Below are positions 20,826 through 32,671 of a DNA stretch of 64,000 bases, piece by piece. The first letter of the stretch is position 1; the number at the start of each line of letters is the position of its first letter. The DNA comes from Xenorhabdus hominickii (lineage in GTDB: Bacteria; Pseudomonadota; Gammaproteobacteria; Enterobacterales; Enterobacteriaceae), in the NCBI RefSeq assembly GCF_002632725.1, contig NZ_NJAI01000001.1:479953-543952 (forward strand), written 5' to 3'. Position numbers and translations under genes: made by a program. The notes under the pieces were generated by a model. It searched no databases, was not told the origin of the DNA, and worked only from the letters and a program-made list of their open reading frames with translations.

Positions 20826-22163
20826 TCAACCTGTTTTTTTCACAGCATCAGCAATACGATGCGCCAATGCTGTAACTTGTTCTTCGTCTTCACCTTCTAC
20901 CATGACGCGGATCAATGGCTCTGTACCGGATTTACGCAGCAAAACACGACCACGGCCATTCAATTCAGTTTCAACAGATCGCACGGCATCAAGTACAGAC
21001 TCTGATTGCAGGGGATCAGTATCACCCACAAAGCGGACGTTAACCAAAATTTGCGGCAGAAGTTTCATGCCACTACACAAATCATGCAGGCTCATATTAT
21101 TACGCACCATAGCACTCAGAACTTGCAACCCAGCAACAATACCGTCACCTGTCGTGGTTTTATCCAGCAAAATCACATGGCCTGAATTTTCTGCTCCCAG
21201 ACGCCAGCCTTTTTCCTGCAATTTTTCCAGTACATAGCGATCGCCAACTTTTGCACGTTCGAATGGGATACCAAGCTGTTTCAGTGCCAACTCGAGTCCC
21301 ATATTACTCATCAGAGTGCCTACTGCTCCACCACGTAACTGGCCTTGCCTCAATGCTTCACGCGCGATGATATAGAGGATCTGGTCGCCATCAACTTTCT
21401 GACCCAGATGGTCAACCATGATGATGCGGTCACCATCACCATCAAATGCCAGACCAACATCTGCCTGTTCTTCCAGTACACACTGTTGCAATAGACAAAC
21501 ATCAGTTGCACCACACTTTTCGTTGATATTAATACCATTCGGCTCGCAGCCAATCGTAATAACATCTGCCCCAAGCTCTCTGAGAACGTTTGGAGCAATA
21601 TGGTAGGTGGCACCATTAGCACAATCGAGAACAACTTTTAATCCATTCAAGTTTTGTTCACTAGGAAATGTACCTTTACAAAACTCAATATAACGACCAG
21701 CAGCATCAACGATCCTATTTGCACGTCCCAATTCCGCCGATTCCACACAGGTCAGTGGTTTCTCCATTTCTGCTTCAATGGCTTCTTCAACAGCATCAGG
21801 CAATTTAGTCCCATCAATGGAAAAGAATTTAATGCCGTTATCATAGTAAGGGTTGTGGGAAGCCGAAATGACAATACCAGCTTCTGCACGGAAAGTACGT
21901 GTGAGATAGGCCACAGCAGGTGTTGGCATAGGGCCGGTAAAGGATGCCGATAATCCTGCCGCGGCCAATCCTGCCTCCAGCGCAGATTCCAGCATATAAC
22001 CTGAAATTCGGGTATCTTTACCAATGATGATTTTGCGGGAACCATGACGTGCCAGCACTTTTCCAGCGGCCCAACCAAGTTTCAAAACAAAGTCAGGGGT
22101 AATTGGGCTATTACCGACTTTGCCACGGATACCATCCGTACCAAAATATTTACGGCTACTCAT
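20826..22163 (-). CDS. glmM: Phosphoglucosamine mutase GlmM
   Basis: A 445-residue enzyme converting glucosamine-6-phosphate to glucosamine-1-phosphate for UDP-GlcNAc synthesis. The phosphoserine is S102 in [13 protein letters not shown]. The magnesium loop AFDGDGDR and the C-terminal phosphate-binding [12 protein letters not shown] are intact. The length equals E. coli GlmM. It follows folP by 34 bases in the same direction, as in E. coli. Confidence 0.97.
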   Translation of the reverse strand: MSSRKYFGTDGIRGKVGNSPITPDFVLKLGWAAGKVLARHGSRKIIIGKDTRISGYMLESALEAGLAAAGLSASFTGPMPTPAVAYLTRTFRAEAGIVISASHNPYYDNGIKFFSIDGTKLPDAVEEAIEAEMEKPLTCVESAELGRANRIVDAAGRYIEFCKGTFPSEQNLNGLKVVLDCANGATYHIAPNVLRELGADVITIGCEPNGININEKCGATDVCLLQQCVLEEQADVGLAFDGDGDRIIMVDHLGQKVDGDQILYIIAREALRQGQLRGGAVGTLMSNMGLELALKQLGIPFERAKVGDRYVLEKLQEKGWRLGAENSGHVILLDKTTTGDGIVAGLQVLSAMVRNNMSLHDLCSGMKLLPQILVNVRFVGDTDPLQSESVLDAVRSVETELNGRGRVLLRKSGTEPLIRVMVEGEDEEQVTALAHRIADAVKKTG

Positions 22164-22197
22164 AAACTTCTTTTCCTTTGCTGAACGTATTCTTTGC

Positions 22198-23067
22198 TCA
22201 CTGCATGTTTTTTGCTGGCGTTATGTTTTTTGCAGGCAATGTTGCCTGCATAGTTGCCTGCACGATTTTCATCGCCTGAGCGGTTTCTTTGACATCATGC
22301 ACACGGATTATTCGGGCACCTTGCATGGCTGCAATCACAGCACAAGCAACGCTTCCTGTCACTCGCTCCTGTGGTGGTAGATGAAGCAATTGACCAATCA
22401 TTGACTTACGTGACATTCCCGCCAGAATCGGTAAACCGAAATGATGGAATTCTTGCAAATGAGCCAATAACTGGTAATTATGCGATAAGTTCTTACCAAA
22501 ACCGAAGCCAGGATCAAGGATCAGATTATTTTTTGCGATACCAGCCGCAATACAAAGCTCAATTTGCTGCATCAGAAATGTTTTGACTTCCGTAACGACA
22601 TCTTCGTAATACGGTTCGGCTTGCATCGTACGGGGTTGTCCCTGCATATGCATTAAACAGACCGGTAATCCAGTTTGTGCCGCCGCATCAAGTGCTCCCG
22701 GCTCCTGCAACGCACGAATATCATTGATAATATGAGCACCGACTTTGGCAGATTCTTGCATTACTACCGCTTTTGACGTATCCACGGAAACCCAAGCATC
22801 AAAGCGCTGCGTTAATGCCTCAATCACAGGAACTACACGTTCCAGCTCTTCCTGCTCACTGATATCATCCGCACCAGGGCGCGTCGATTCCCCACCAACA
22901 TCAATGATAGTTGCCCCTTCTTCAATCATTTTGGCTGCATGCCACAAAGCTGTATCCAACGTATTGTGAGTACCACCATCCGAGAAGGAATCAGGGGTAA
23001 CGTTTAGAATTCCCATTACTTGCGGATAAGAAAGGTCGAGGACTCTGCCTCTGGCTGTCAGTTTCAT
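22198..23067 (-). CDS. folP: Dihydropteroate synthase FolP
   Basis: A 289-residue enzyme joining p-aminobenzoate to dihydropterin pyrophosphate; the sulfonamide target. Family signatures are [15 protein letters not shown] and [16 protein letters not shown]. The loop [10 protein letters not shown] and the phosphate-binding [11 protein letters not shown] are intact. It is 7 residues longer than the E. coli protein; the C-terminal extension is built from two small tandem duplications (see findings). It precedes glmM and follows ftsH. Confidence 0.96.
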   Translation of the reverse strand: MKLTARGRVLDLSYPQVMGILNVTPDSFSDGGTHNTLDTALWHAAKMIEEGATIIDVGGESTRPGADDISEQEELERVVPVIEALTQRFDAWVSVDTSKAVVMQESAKVGAHIINDIRALQEPGALDAAAQTGLPVCLMHMQGQPRTMQAEPYYEDVVTEVKTFLMQQIELCIAAGIAKNNLILDPGFGFGKNLSHNYQLLAHLQEFHHFGLPILAGMSRKSMIGQLLHLPPQERVTGSVACAVIAAMQGARIIRVHDVKETAQAMKIVQATMQATLPAKNITPAKNMQ

Positions 23068-23087
23068 CGCTAAGGGCCTTAATGTTA

Positions 23088-23111
23088 AAACCCCAGGGGA
23101 GCCTGGGGTTT
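23088..23111 (-). terminator. ftsH: Terminator after ftsH
   Basis: Stem AAACCCCAGG / CCTGGGGTTT with a 4-base loop, followed by TTTTAA on the transcribed strand, between ftsH and folP. Confidence 0.85.
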
Positions 23112-23184
23112 AATAAGTACAGTCAGTCAAATTTAAGGACAACCGTTTGTGATTCCCTTTAATTTGATAAGATTGTTAGCCATC

Positions 23185-25092
23185 TTAAGCGGTTGGATTA
23201 CCATCCGCAGGCTTCTCAGTTTGTTGAGAAGATGATGTATTATGGCGATTATTACTACCATTATTGTTATCACCTTCCCAACCTGCTGGTGGACGTACTG
23301 ATGTTCTGTTCATCAAGTCATCAATCTGTGGTGCATCAATAGTTTCATACCTCATCAATGCATCTTTCATTGAATGAAGAACATCAAGATTATCCATCAA
23401 AATCTGACGAGCACGTAAATAGTTACGATCGATGATAACTTTCACTTCCTGATCAATTAAACGCGCAGTATCTTCAGACATATGTTTTGCCTTGGCAACC
23501 GAACGACCGAGGAAAACTTCACCTTCTTCTTCGGCATACAACAATGGCCCCAACTTTTCTGAGAAACCCCACTGTGTCACCATGTTGCGCGCAATAGAAG
23601 TCGCTACTTTGATATCATTCGACGCACCAGTAGAAACATTATCTACACCATAGATAATTTCTTCAGCTAACCGACCACCGTATAACGTTGATATTTGACT
23701 TTCTAATTTCTGACGACTTGCACTGATCTGATCGCCCTCTGGCAAGAAGAACGTCACGCCTAACGCGCGGCCACGTGGGATAATCGTCACTTTATGAACA
23801 GGATCGTGTTCTGGCACCAAACGACCGATAATGGCATGTCCTGCTTCATGGTATGCAGTGGATTCTTTCTGTTCCTCTGTCATCACCATTGAACGGCGTT
23901 CTGCCCCCATCATGATCTTATCTTTGGCTTTTTCGAACTCAACCATAGAGACTACACGCTTGTTACCACGAGCAGCAAACAAAGCAGCTTCATTTACAAG
24001 GTTAGCCAAATCGGCGCCCGAAAAACCCGGTGTGCCACGGGCAATAATGGAAGCGTCAATATCAGTATCAAGAGGTATACGACGCATATGCACTTTCAGA
24101 ATCTGCTCACGACCACGTACATCAGGCAGACCAACAACGACTTGACGGTCAAAACGACCAGGACGCAACAATGCAGGATCCAAAACATCTGGACGGTTGG
24201 TAGCGGCAATAACAATAATACCTTCGTTACCTTCGAAGCCATCCATCTCAACCAGCATCTGATTCAGTGTCTGTTCACGTTCATCATGTCCGCCCCCCAA
24301 ACCAGCACCACGCTGACGGCCTACTGCATCGATTTCATCAATGAAGATGATACAAGGTGCCGCTTTTTTCGCCTGTTCAAACATATCGCGAACACGGGAA
24401 GCACCGACACCAACAAACATTTCAACAAAATCAGAACCGGAAATAGTGAAGAAAGGCACTTTCGCCTCACCGGCAATAGCTTTCGCCAACAGCGTCTTAC
24501 CCGTACCAGGCGGGCCAACCATCAAGATACCTTTCGGGATCTTACCACCCAGTTTCTGGAAACGACCGGGTTCACGCAAATACTCTACCAGTTCACCCAC
24601 TTCTTCTTTTGCTTCGTCACAACCAGCAACGTCGGCAAACGTGGTTTTTATCTGATCTTCTGTCAACATGCGGGCTTTGCTTTTACCAAAAGACATCGCC
24701 CCTTTACCGCCGCCACCTTGCATTTGGCGCATAAAGAAGATCCAGACGCCAACCAGCAATATCATTGGGAACCATGAAATGAAGAGTGTCGCCAACAGGC
24801 CTTGTTGTTCTGGTGGCTCACCAATAACTTTTACCTGTTTATTAAGCAGGGTATCCAGCAGCTTTTCATCCTGAATCGGCATATAAGTGCTGTATTTTCC
24901 ACCGTTGTCTTTCTTAGTGAAATCGATGTCACGACCCGAAATACGTACTTCGCTTACTTGATTCTGTGATATCTCATTGATGAAATTAGAGTAATCCACC
25001 CTACGACCGCTAGAATCGCTGGGACCAAAACTCTGGAACAATAACATCAAGACAACTGCGATGACTAACCAGAGAATCAGGTTTTTCGCCAT
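23185..25092 (-). CDS. ftsH: ATP-dependent membrane zinc protease FtsH
   Basis: A 635-residue hexameric AAA+ protease of the inner membrane. Two N-terminal membrane helices (about 4-20 and 100-120) flank a periplasmic domain. Walker A GPPGTGKT is at 193-200, Walker [12 protein letters not shown] follows, and the second region of homology has [18 protein letters not shown]. The zinc site HEAGH lies near 418-422. In E. coli it degrades LpxC and sigma-32. I give the MAKNL start; a TTG three codons upstream (25101) is better spaced from GAGG and may be the real start. It is co-directional with rlmE upstream; its partners hflK and hflC are also in this window. Confidence 0.96.
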   Translation of the reverse strand: MAKNLILWLVIAVVLMLLFQSFGPSDSSGRRVDYSNFINEISQNQVSEVRISGRDIDFTKKDNGGKYSTYMPIQDEKLLDTLLNKQVKVIGEPPEQQGLLATLFISWFPMILLVGVWIFFMRQMQGGGGKGAMSFGKSKARMLTEDQIKTTFADVAGCDEAKEEVGELVEYLREPGRFQKLGGKIPKGILMVGPPGTGKTLLAKAIAGEAKVPFFTISGSDFVEMFVGVGASRVRDMFEQAKKAAPCIIFIDEIDAVGRQRGAGLGGGHDEREQTLNQMLVEMDGFEGNEGIIVIAATNRPDVLDPALLRPGRFDRQVVVGLPDVRGREQILKVHMRRIPLDTDIDASIIARGTPGFSGADLANLVNEAALFAARGNKRVVSMVEFEKAKDKIMMGAERRSMVMTEEQKESTAYHEAGHAIIGRLVPEHDPVHKVTIIPRGRALGVTFFLPEGDQISASRQKLESQISTLYGGRLAEEIIYGVDNVSTGASNDIKVATSIARNMVTQWGFSEKLGPLLYAEEEGEVFLGRSVAKAKHMSEDTARLIDQEVKVIIDRNYLRARQILMDNLDVLHSMKDALMRYETIDAPQIDDLMNRTSVRPPAGWEGDNNNGSNNRHNTSSSQQTEKPADGNPTA

Positions 25093-25149
25093 GTCACTCA
25101 AGGGATTAACCTCATATTACAACTGTGTTAACAAATAGTAGTCAGGGTA

Positions 25150-25779
25150 CTATACTTTCCGCCCTGTCGCTACAATGTATACTTCACGTGATCGTGCCCG
25201 CGAAGCTTCTGGTTTACGAATTTTTATCTTCGTAAAAAGGGAGCGTATTTCCCTCAGGTACTGATCAAAGCCATCTCCCTGAAACACTTTGACAATAAAA
25301 CTACCCCCAGGGGCCAGCACATCACGACACATATCCAACGCTAATTCAACCAGATACATGGATCGGGGAATATCGACCGCGGGGGTTCCACTCATATTGG
25401 GAGCCATATCCGACATGACGACCTGGACTTTATTATCACCAACTCTATCAAGCAATGTTTTCAATACAAGTTCATCACGAAAATCTCCTTGCAGGAAATC
25501 GACCCCAACTATCGGATCCATCGGTAAAAGGTCGCAAGCAATCACCCGCCCACGATTACCAATCTGACTGACTACGTATTGAGACCACCCTCCCGGAGCA
25601 GCGCCTAAATCAACAACGGTCATGCCCGGTTTAAAGATTCTGTCGCTTTGTTGTATCTCATCAAGTTTAAACCAAGCGCGAGAGCGAAGCCCTTTTTTCT
25701 GCGCCTGAAGAACATATTTATCACTAAAATGTTCCTGTAACCAGCGACTTGAGCTTGCTGAGCGTTTTTTATTGGCCAT
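25150..25779 (-). CDS. rlmE: 23S rRNA (U2552) 2'-O-methyltransferase RlmE (FtsJ)
   Basis: A 209-residue SAM-dependent enzyme acting on assembled 50S subunits. The SAM-binding motif is [15 protein letters not shown]. Catalytic-tetrad segments are visible around [25 protein letters not shown] and SREVYIVA. The ATG at 25779 gives [17 protein letters not shown], matching E. coli. It is directly upstream of ftsH, the classic ftsJ-ftsH pair. Confidence 0.96.
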   Translation of the reverse strand: MANKKRSASSSRWLQEHFSDKYVLQAQKKGLRSRAWFKLDEIQQSDRIFKPGMTVVDLGAAPGGWSQYVVSQIGNRGRVIACDLLPMDPIVGVDFLQGDFRDELVLKTLLDRVGDNKVQVVMSDMAPNMSGTPAVDIPRSMYLVELALDMCRDVLAPGGSFIVKVFQGDGFDQYLREIRSLFTKIKIRKPEASRARSREVYIVATGRKV

Positions 25780-25913
25780 TGTTCTTTCCAACTATACTAA
25801 TAGAGAGCTTTATTTTTTGCGCTCTCTTATCAAACCACACCACACTTTTATGGTGATAGCTATGAGATGGCGGTAGAATGTGTCGTTTTCAATCCCAACT
25901 AAGCAAAAAAACG

Positions 25914-26207
25914 ATGACCCTTAATAAGAAACAAGTTCAACACCTGAAAAGTCTCGCTCATTCATTAAAGCCTGTCGTTATGATCGGCAACAATGGGCTG
26001 ACCGAAGGCGTATTGGCTGAAATCGAACAAACTCTTTCGCATCACGAGCTTATCAAAGTCAAGGTCGCAGGCGAAGACCGCGAAATCAAAACTTTGATCG
26101 CTGAAGCGATTGTTCGTGAAACTGGTGCACATAATGTGCAAATTATTGGAAAAATTTTAGTTCTCTATCGTCCATCAAAAGAGCGCAAGATTAGTCTACC
26201 TAAATAA
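25914..26207 (+). CDS. yhbY: Ribosome assembly RNA-binding protein YhbY (CRS1-YhbY domain)
   Basis: A 97-residue single-domain protein, the same length as in E. coli. The fold's RNA-binding loop is GNNGLTEGV, followed by HHELIKVKVAGEDRE. In E. coli it associates with pre-50S particles. The ATG at 25914 is chosen because it gives the conserved start; the open frame extends upstream without support. It is divergent from rlmE and convergent with greA. Confidence 0.94.
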   Translation: MTLNKKQVQHLKSLAHSLKPVVMIGNNGLTEGVLAEIEQTLSHHELIKVKVAGEDREIKTLIAEAIVRETGAHNVQIIGKILVLYRPSKERKISLPK

Positions 26208-26246
26208 CCACGGCATATTTATATAAAAGTGCCATATTGTCATGAT

Positions 26247-26272
26247 AAAAAAGGCCAGAGCTGGCCTTTTTT
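26247..26272. terminator. Bidirectional terminator between yhbY and greA
   Basis: Perfect 12-base arms AAAAAAGGCCAG / CTGGCCTTTTTT with a 2-base centre give T runs on both strands for the two convergent genes. Confidence 0.93.
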
Positions 26273-26311
26273 ATTTCATGTCAGCGTAATGGCCAATTAC
26301 CATCGTGCTTA

Positions 26312-26788
26312 TTAGAAATAATCCACGTTCAAAACTTCGTATTCCACTTGACCGCCTGGCGTGGAAATTACAACAGCATCATCCACTTCCTTACCAATTA
26401 AGCCACGGGCGATAGGTGAGTTCACGGAAAGCAGATTTTCTTTAATATTTGCTTCGTCATCCCCCACGATACGGTAGGTTTGCTCTTCATCCGAGTCCAC
26501 ATTCAATACCGTTACCGTTGCCCCAAAGATCACACGGCCGTTGTTGATCATCTTCGTGACATCAATTACCTGCGCATTGGAGAGCTTAGCTTCAATTTCC
26601 TGAATACGACCTTCGCAGAAACCCTGCTGCTCACGAGCAGCATGATACTCAGCATTCTCTTTCAAATCGCCGTGTTCACGCGCATCAGCGATTGCAGCAA
26701 TAATTTTAGGGCGACGTACATTCTTCAAATGCTCTAATTCTTCGCGCAATTTGTCCGCGCCGCGTACCGTCATCGGAATTTGTTTCAT
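26312..26788 (-). CDS. greA: Transcript cleavage factor GreA
   Basis: A 158-residue factor that rescues backtracked RNA polymerase. The N-terminal coiled coil carries the acidic tip in [19 protein letters not shown], where the catalytic aspartate and glutamate lie. The C-terminal FKBP-like domain binds polymerase ([16 protein letters not shown]). Length and ends match E. coli. It is divergent from dacB. Confidence 0.96.
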   Translation of the reverse strand: MKQIPMTVRGADKLREELEHLKNVRRPKIIAAIADAREHGDLKENAEYHAAREQQGFCEGRIQEIEAKLSNAQVIDVTKMINNGRVIFGATVTVLNVDSDEEQTYRIVGDDEANIKENLLSVNSPIARGLIGKEVDDAVVISTPGGQVEYEVLNVDYF

Positions 26789-27064
26789 TTATCAAACCTC
26801 TAAATCAATCCTAAGCCCAAACAACATCTTCCTGATTTTGAATAACAGCACAATGAGCACACCCTATCAGGCGGGCTTCCAGACAATAAAAGTAATATAA
26901 ACCCAGCATCACCTGAAGTTCATATGCATATTTTTTTACCTGCTAATCTATTATTCTAACGTAGAGTTGATGATGGATCATCGTTTACTTTTCCCTGAAT
27001 TGCACCTTAGTATTATTGATACAAATTTCCCTGAAATACATCCATCTTTTTATATGCGAGATCT

Positions 27065-28513
27065 ATGGCTCTTTTAAAGATTACTAAAAGAATAGCGAAT
27101 GTGCTCAGTTTGAGTCTGAGTATTTTCAGTGCAAATACCCTTGCCATTGAGGAATACGCTCAGTATTTGCCTGAGGGGACAAATTTTTCATTTGTTGCCC
27201 AAAAAGTGGGTTCAAATACTCCCTTGATTGATTATCACGGGCAACAAATGGCATTACCTGCAAGTACACAAAAAATTGTGACCGCACTAGCGGCTCAACT
27301 ACAGCTCGGCAATGATTACCGTTTTGTCACGACACTGGAAAGTGATGCGGCTATTTCAAATGGCATACTAAAAGGTAACCTGATTGCTCGTTTTGTCGGT
27401 GATCCGATGCTGACTCGCACACAACTGCGCAATATGGTGGATAAATTGAAGCAGTTAGGCATAAATCAGATTGATGGTGATCTCATCATAGATATTTCTA
27501 TTTTTGCCAGTCACGATAAAGCCCCCGGCTGGGTATGGAACGATATGACCCAATGTTTCAGTGCCCCTCCATCGGCTGCAATCGTAGATAAAAATTGCTT
27601 TTCAGTTTTACTGAACAGCTCTGAACACCCCGGTGATCTGGCATTTGTCCGTGTTCCCTCTTTTTATCCGGTCAATGTATTTAGTGAAGTAAAAACATTG
27701 GCCAAAGGTTCCCCAGAAGCAAAATACTGCGAGCTTGATGTCACATCGGGTGATTTAAACCGATATACCCTCACTGGTTGCCTGACGCAACGCGATGAGC
27801 CATTACCATTGGCATTCGCCATCCAGAATGGTGCCAGCTATGCAGGTACTATTTTGAAAAATGAGCTGAATCTTGCAGATATTGAATTAAAAGGCTATAT
27901 ACGACGCCAATCGGCTCCTCAGCATCCAGAAAAAATTCTCACCCTAAATCAATCAGCGCCGTTACACCATATGTTGACAATCATGTTGAAAAAGTCAGAT
28001 AACATGATTGCTGATACTATTTTTCGTACTCTAGGCCATCGCTATTTTAACGTTCCCGGTACATGGCGAACTGGTTCTGATGCCGTTCATCAGATCTTAA
28101 AACGAAAAGCGGGTATTGATTTAGGCAATACAGTCATAGTGGATGGTTCCGGCCTTTCACGTCACGATCTAATCAGCCCTGCAACCATGATGCAGATATT
28201 GCAATTTATCGCCCAGCACAACGATGAACTGGACTTCATCTCTATGCTGCCTCAGGCAGGACATGATGGCACTCTGGCCTATCGCCCCGGGCTGCATGAA
28301 GCGGGTGTGGATAGCAAGGTATTTGCCAAAACTGGGTCATTACAAGGCGTTTATAATCTTGCCGGATTTATAACAACCGCCAGCGGGCAACAAATCGCTT
28401 TTGTCCAATTTATCTCTAATTACACGGTTTCCCCCGAAGATCAACGTAACCGTCGTGTTCCATTGGCGCGTTTTGAAAATCATTTATATAAATGGTTATA
28501 CCGCAACCATTGA
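27065..28513 (+). CDS. dacB: D-alanyl-D-alanine carboxypeptidase/endopeptidase DacB (PBP4)
   Basis: A 482-residue periplasmic serine peptidase (class C low-mass PBP). The first ~27 residues form a Sec signal ending near NTLA. Active-site motifs are SXXK at S67-K70 (PASTQK), SXN at S311-N313 (KKSDN) and KTG at 422-424. The insert between SXXK and SXN is typical of PBP4. It cleaves peptidoglycan cross-links and terminal D-Ala. It is divergent from greA, as in E. coli, and ends at a strong terminator. Confidence 0.95.
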   Translation: MALLKITKRIANVLSLSLSIFSANTLAIEEYAQYLPEGTNFSFVAQKVGSNTPLIDYHGQQMALPASTQKIVTALAAQLQLGNDYRFVTTLESDAAISNGILKGNLIARFVGDPMLTRTQLRNMVDKLKQLGINQIDGDLIIDISIFASHDKAPGWVWNDMTQCFSAPPSAAIVDKNCFSVLLNSSEHPGDLAFVRVPSFYPVNVFSEVKTLAKGSPEAKYCELDVTSGDLNRYTLTGCLTQRDEPLPLAFAIQNGASYAGTILKNELNLADIELKGYIRRQSAPQHPEKILTLNQSAPLHHMLTIMLKKSDNMIADTIFRTLGHRYFNVPGTWRTGSDAVHQILKRKAGIDLGNTVIVDGSGLSRHDLISPATMMQILQFIAQHNDELDFISMLPQAGHDGTLAYRPGLHEAGVDSKVFAKTGSLQGVYNLAGFITTASGQQIAFVQFISNYTVSPEDQRNRRVPLARFENHLYKWLYRNH

Positions 28514-28552
28514 GCAAGAACAGATAAAAAATCGATAGAGAATAGAATAGAA

Positions 28553-28578
28553 AAAGGGCGCTATTTTTAGCGCCCTTT
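28553..28578 (+). terminator. Terminator after dacB (also serves obgE)
   Basis: Arms AAAGGGCGCTA / TAGCGCCCTTT with a 4-base T loop between two convergent genes; A/T runs on both sides allow use in both directions. Confidence 0.9.
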
Positions 28579-28618
28579 ACTATATTTAAACACCATATCC
28601 AAACGTCGAGTATAAAGA

Positions 28619-29848
<1,230 letters not shown>

Positions 29849-29849
29849 T

Positions 29850-29908
29850 TACCCGCCGTCTTTCAAGTTGCCGCTTTGTTGGCTGCATCTTGAAATCCAT
29901 AGGGCATA
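29850..29908. repeat. Palindromic intergenic repeat, copy C
   Basis: TTACCC and AGGGCATA ends enclose TTTCAAG (29861-29867) and its complement CTTGAAA (29889-29895) around a GTTGCCGCTTTGTTGGCTGC core. The core is shared with copies A, B and D. It lies upstream of obgE. Confidence 0.6.
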
Positions 29909-29922
29909 ATCCAAAATATAAA

Positions 29923-29950
29923 AAGCCCCGCAACACACATTGCAGGGCTT
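29923..29950 (-). terminator. rpmA: Terminator after rpmA
   Basis: An 11-pair stem (one G-T pair) AAGCCCCGCAA / TTGCAGGGCTT with a 6-base loop, followed by TTTTTATA on the transcribed strand, separates rpmA from obgE. Confidence 0.87.
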
Positions 29951-29975
29951 CCGATTCGATCGAAGATCAAAAAAC

Positions 29976-30245
<270 letters not shown>

Positions 30246-30253
30246 CTAAAATC

Positions 30254-30562
30254 TTAAGCGATGCCAGTGATTTTAACATCAGTGAACCACTGACGGTGGC
30301 CCTGCTGCTTACGGCTGTGTTTACGACGACGAAACTTAACAATTTTAATTTTCTCGCCACGGCCATGAGCAACAACTTCAGCTTTGACTTTAACGCCTTC
30401 AACTACTGGAGCGCCGATCTTGATGTCTTCACCATTCGCGACCATCAGAACCTGGTCAAACTCAACAGTTTCACCGGTTGCGATGTCCAGCTTTTCCAAG
30501 CGAATTGTTTGACCTTCGCTTACTCGGTGTTGTTTACCACCACTTTGGAAAACTGCGTACAT
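30254..30562 (-). CDS. rplU: 50S ribosomal protein L21
   Basis: A 102-residue protein starting [18 protein letters not shown] and containing the family signature [16 protein letters not shown]. It binds 23S rRNA. First gene of rplU-rpmA, divergent from ispB as in E. coli. Confidence 0.97.
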   Translation of the reverse strand: MYAVFQSGGKQHRVSEGQTIRLEKLDIATGETVEFDQVLMVANGEDIKIGAPVVEGVKVKAEVVAHGRGEKIKIVKFRRRKHSRKQQGHRQWFTDVKITGIA

Positions 30563-30814
30563 ATAAACTCCGCTTTCCGCGCACCCCCTAAAAATGCTTT
30601 CCAGAGCGCGCTATAAAATATTCACAATAGGGCGCGAATTCTACGCAAAAACCACTTGGAAGACAAGAGCAGAATTAGAACAGATGTGAAAAAAACGGAG
30701 TTTTTCAATTGTCATTTATTTGAACGGTTTTTCAAGTACAATCGATACATCGTGATATCTGTTGATATGCTAATTTAATGAGCACAGCTCTGAATCAGAG
30801 TCCAAAGCCAAAAC

Positions 30815-31786
30815 ATGAATTTAGAATCGATTACAAAACTCACCGCTGATGATATGGCAGCGGTTAATGAAACCATTCTTAAGCAATTAAATTCTGATGT
30901 TGCGCTGATCAACCAGCTGGGTTACTACATTATCAGCGGTGGCGGTAAACGCATTCGCCCCATGATTGCGGTACTGGCTGGTAAAGCGCTTCATTGCGAA
31001 CAAGAAAAGTACGTCAAAGTGGCGGCCTTGATTGAATTTATCCACACTGCAACCTTGCTGCATGATGATGTTGTTGATGAGTCAGACATGCGTCGCGGCA
31101 AGGCAACGGCCAATTCTATTTATGGCAACGCGGCCAGTGTCCTTGTGGGTGATTTTATCTACACACGCTCATTCCAGATGATGACTGATCTTGATTCCAT
31201 GCGTGTATTGAAACTCATGTCTGACGCCACAAATGTCATTGCTGAAGGTGAGGTGATGCAGTTAATGAACTGTAATAACCCGGATATCTCAGAAGATGAC
31301 TACATGCGCGTCATTTATAGTAAAACTGCCCGCCTGTTTGAAGTTGCAGCACATTCGGCCGCTATTTTAGCCAATGCAACATCTGAACAAGAAGTAGCAC
31401 TGCGCGATTATGGCCGTTATCTTGGTACAGCGTTTCAATTAATTGATGATCTTCTGGATTACGATTCAAATGACAATACACTCGGCAAGAATACAGGGGA
31501 CGACCTAAACGAAGGCAAGCCAACACTTCCCCTTCTACACGCCATGAGTCATGGAGCGCCTGAACAGTCAGCTCTGATACGCAGTGCTATTGAGCAAGGT
31601 AATGGCCGCCATTTGTTGGAAACTGTACTAGCAACAATGAAACAGTGCGGTTCACTTGAATATACCCGCCAACGGGCGGAGGAAGAGGCAGATAAAGCCA
31701 TTTCAGCGTTACAAGTACTGGAAGAATCTCCATACAAGGCGGCTCTTATAGGATTAGCCCATGTCGCAGTACAGCGACTTTCTTAA
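30815..31786 (+). CDS. ispB: Octaprenyl diphosphate synthase IspB
   Basis: A 323-residue trans-prenyltransferase that makes the C40 side chain of ubiquinone and menaquinone. The first aspartate-rich motif is LLHDDVVDESD (D84, D85, D88) and the second is QLIDDLLDYD near residue 210. The GGGKRIRP substrate motif is at 42-49. Length equals E. coli IspB. It is followed by the Mu-like regulator locus. Confidence 0.96.
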   Translation: MNLESITKLTADDMAAVNETILKQLNSDVALINQLGYYIISGGGKRIRPMIAVLAGKALHCEQEKYVKVAALIEFIHTATLLHDDVVDESDMRRGKATANSIYGNAASVLVGDFIYTRSFQMMTDLDSMRVLKLMSDATNVIAEGEVMQLMNCNNPDISEDDYMRVIYSKTARLFEVAAHSAAILANATSEQEVALRDYGRYLGTAFQLIDDLLDYDSNDNTLGKNTGDDLNEGKPTLPLLHAMSHGAPEQSALIRSAIEQGNGRHLLETVLATMKQCGSLEYTRQRAEEEADKAISALQVLEESPYKAALIGLAHVAVQRLS

Positions 31787-31812
31787 TTCAAATAGACTTT
31801 TTTAATTCAAAT

Positions 31813-31846
31813 AAAGTACCCCAGATTGCTTACTCTGAGGTACTTT
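31813..31846. terminator. Terminator between ispB and the Mu repressor-like gene, overlapping the latter's 3' end
   Basis: Arms AAAGTACCCCAGA (31813-31825) and TCTGAGGTACTTT (31834-31846) pair over 13 positions with one G-T pair. The last codons of the minus-strand gene lie inside the hairpin. Confidence 0.82.
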
Positions 31847-32210
31847 CCTTATTATCAACCTCTTGAATTCCTATATATTGAACAAGGCTAGCTAACCCTC
31901 TTCTCAATATGAACTTGACCATGCGTTCTCTTTCAGTTTTGGTCAACTGATAATAAGCTTCCACCCAAATCATAAAAGGATCCTGCCGCTTATTCCGGCA
32001 ATACTCGACCGAGTTTTCACTCACGGTCAGTACATTCAGAACTTCTTCGGGCAGGCTGTTGACATGATATTCGAGTGCCTTTCCCTGCACTCCACGCTTA
32101 CGGCGTTGTTCCCAACTCTCACGCCTTGCCATCAGGTTTACTCCTTGGGGAGACGATGGCAGACCTGCGAGGCCGATGAGTTCCTTTGCAGAATACCATT
32201 CTTTTTTCAT
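31830..32210 (-). CDS. Mu-type repressor-like DNA-binding protein, paralog 1
   Basis: A 126-residue protein beginning MKKEWYSAKELIGLAGLP and then SSPQGVN, RKRGVQGKALEYHVNSLP. This is the N-terminal winged-helix domain shared by phage Mu repressor c and transposase A. The C-terminal segment RERMVKFILRRGLASLV resembles the leucine-rich helix near the end of Mu repressor (ARKALKLLSKGGLLALM), which favours a repressor origin. No transposase catalytic domain is present. AGGAAAAAGAG precedes the start. It lies 75 bases downstream of paralog 2, in the same direction, but a terminator stands between them. DNA target unknown. Confidence 0.78.
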   Translation of the reverse strand: MKKEWYSAKELIGLAGLPSSPQGVNLMARRESWEQRRKRGVQGKALEYHVNSLPEEVLNVLTVSENSVEYCRNKRQDPFMIWVEAYYQLTKTERERMVKFILRRGLASLVQYIGIQEVDNKESTSE

Positions 32211-32245
32211 CTCTTTTTCCTCGCTTTTTACCGGAGCAGTGAATA

Positions 32246-32274
32246 AAAAGCCAAATTTTGAACATTTGGCTTTT
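32246..32274. terminator. Terminator between the two Mu repressor-like genes
   Basis: Arms AAAAGCCAAAT / ATTTGGCTTTT with a 7-base loop; T runs on both strands. It lies in the 75-base gap, so paralog 1 needs read-through or its own promoter. Confidence 0.85.
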
Positions 32275-32285
32275 CAAAAGCTGCC

Positions 32286-32633
32286 TCAAGTCGCAGTGAT
32301 TTTTTCCAAAAAACTTCTTATGCCATCTCGTAATATCACTTCGGTAATGACCTCCTTTTCTTCCTCGGTGAGCAAATTAAATGCACTCACCCAAATGGCT
32401 AAAGGATCTTGTTTCTGAACCTGATATTCAGGTGATATTTCATAAAGTTCCAGAGCGGTCAAAGTTGATTCAGGAAAACAAGAATAATGGTATTCAATTG
32501 CCCTACCTTGAACACCGATCCGCTTTTGCCTCAACCATTCTTCACGTTTTGCTCTAGCATTAACTCCTTGTGGTGATCTAGGTAGTTCTCCTACACCGGT
32601 CAACTCCATTGCCGTATACCACTCTTTTTTCAT
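32286..32633 (-). CDS. Mu-type repressor-like DNA-binding protein, paralog 2
   Basis: A 115-residue paralog of the 31830 gene. Shared blocks are MKKEWY, SPQGVN, GVQG-A-EYH, QDP--IWV-A and a C-terminal ILRDGIRSFL matching ILRRGLASLV. It has the same Mu-type DNA-binding domain at the N-terminus (about 1-65) and a short helical C-terminus. It is divergent from the Ner-like sfsB, separated by 187 bases that contain a large nested palindrome. This layout equals the c/ner arrangement of Mu. The likely role is transcriptional repression of itself, sfsB, or both; that is inference. Confidence 0.78.
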   Translation of the reverse strand: MKKEWYTAMELTGVGELPRSPQGVNARAKREEWLRQKRIGVQGRAIEYHYSCFPESTLTALELYEISPEYQVQKQDPLAIWVSAFNLLTEEEKEVITEVILRDGIRSFLEKITAT

Positions 32634-32671
32634 AATGTTTCTCTATTTTTGTAACCAAGTTCAAAAAAGAA

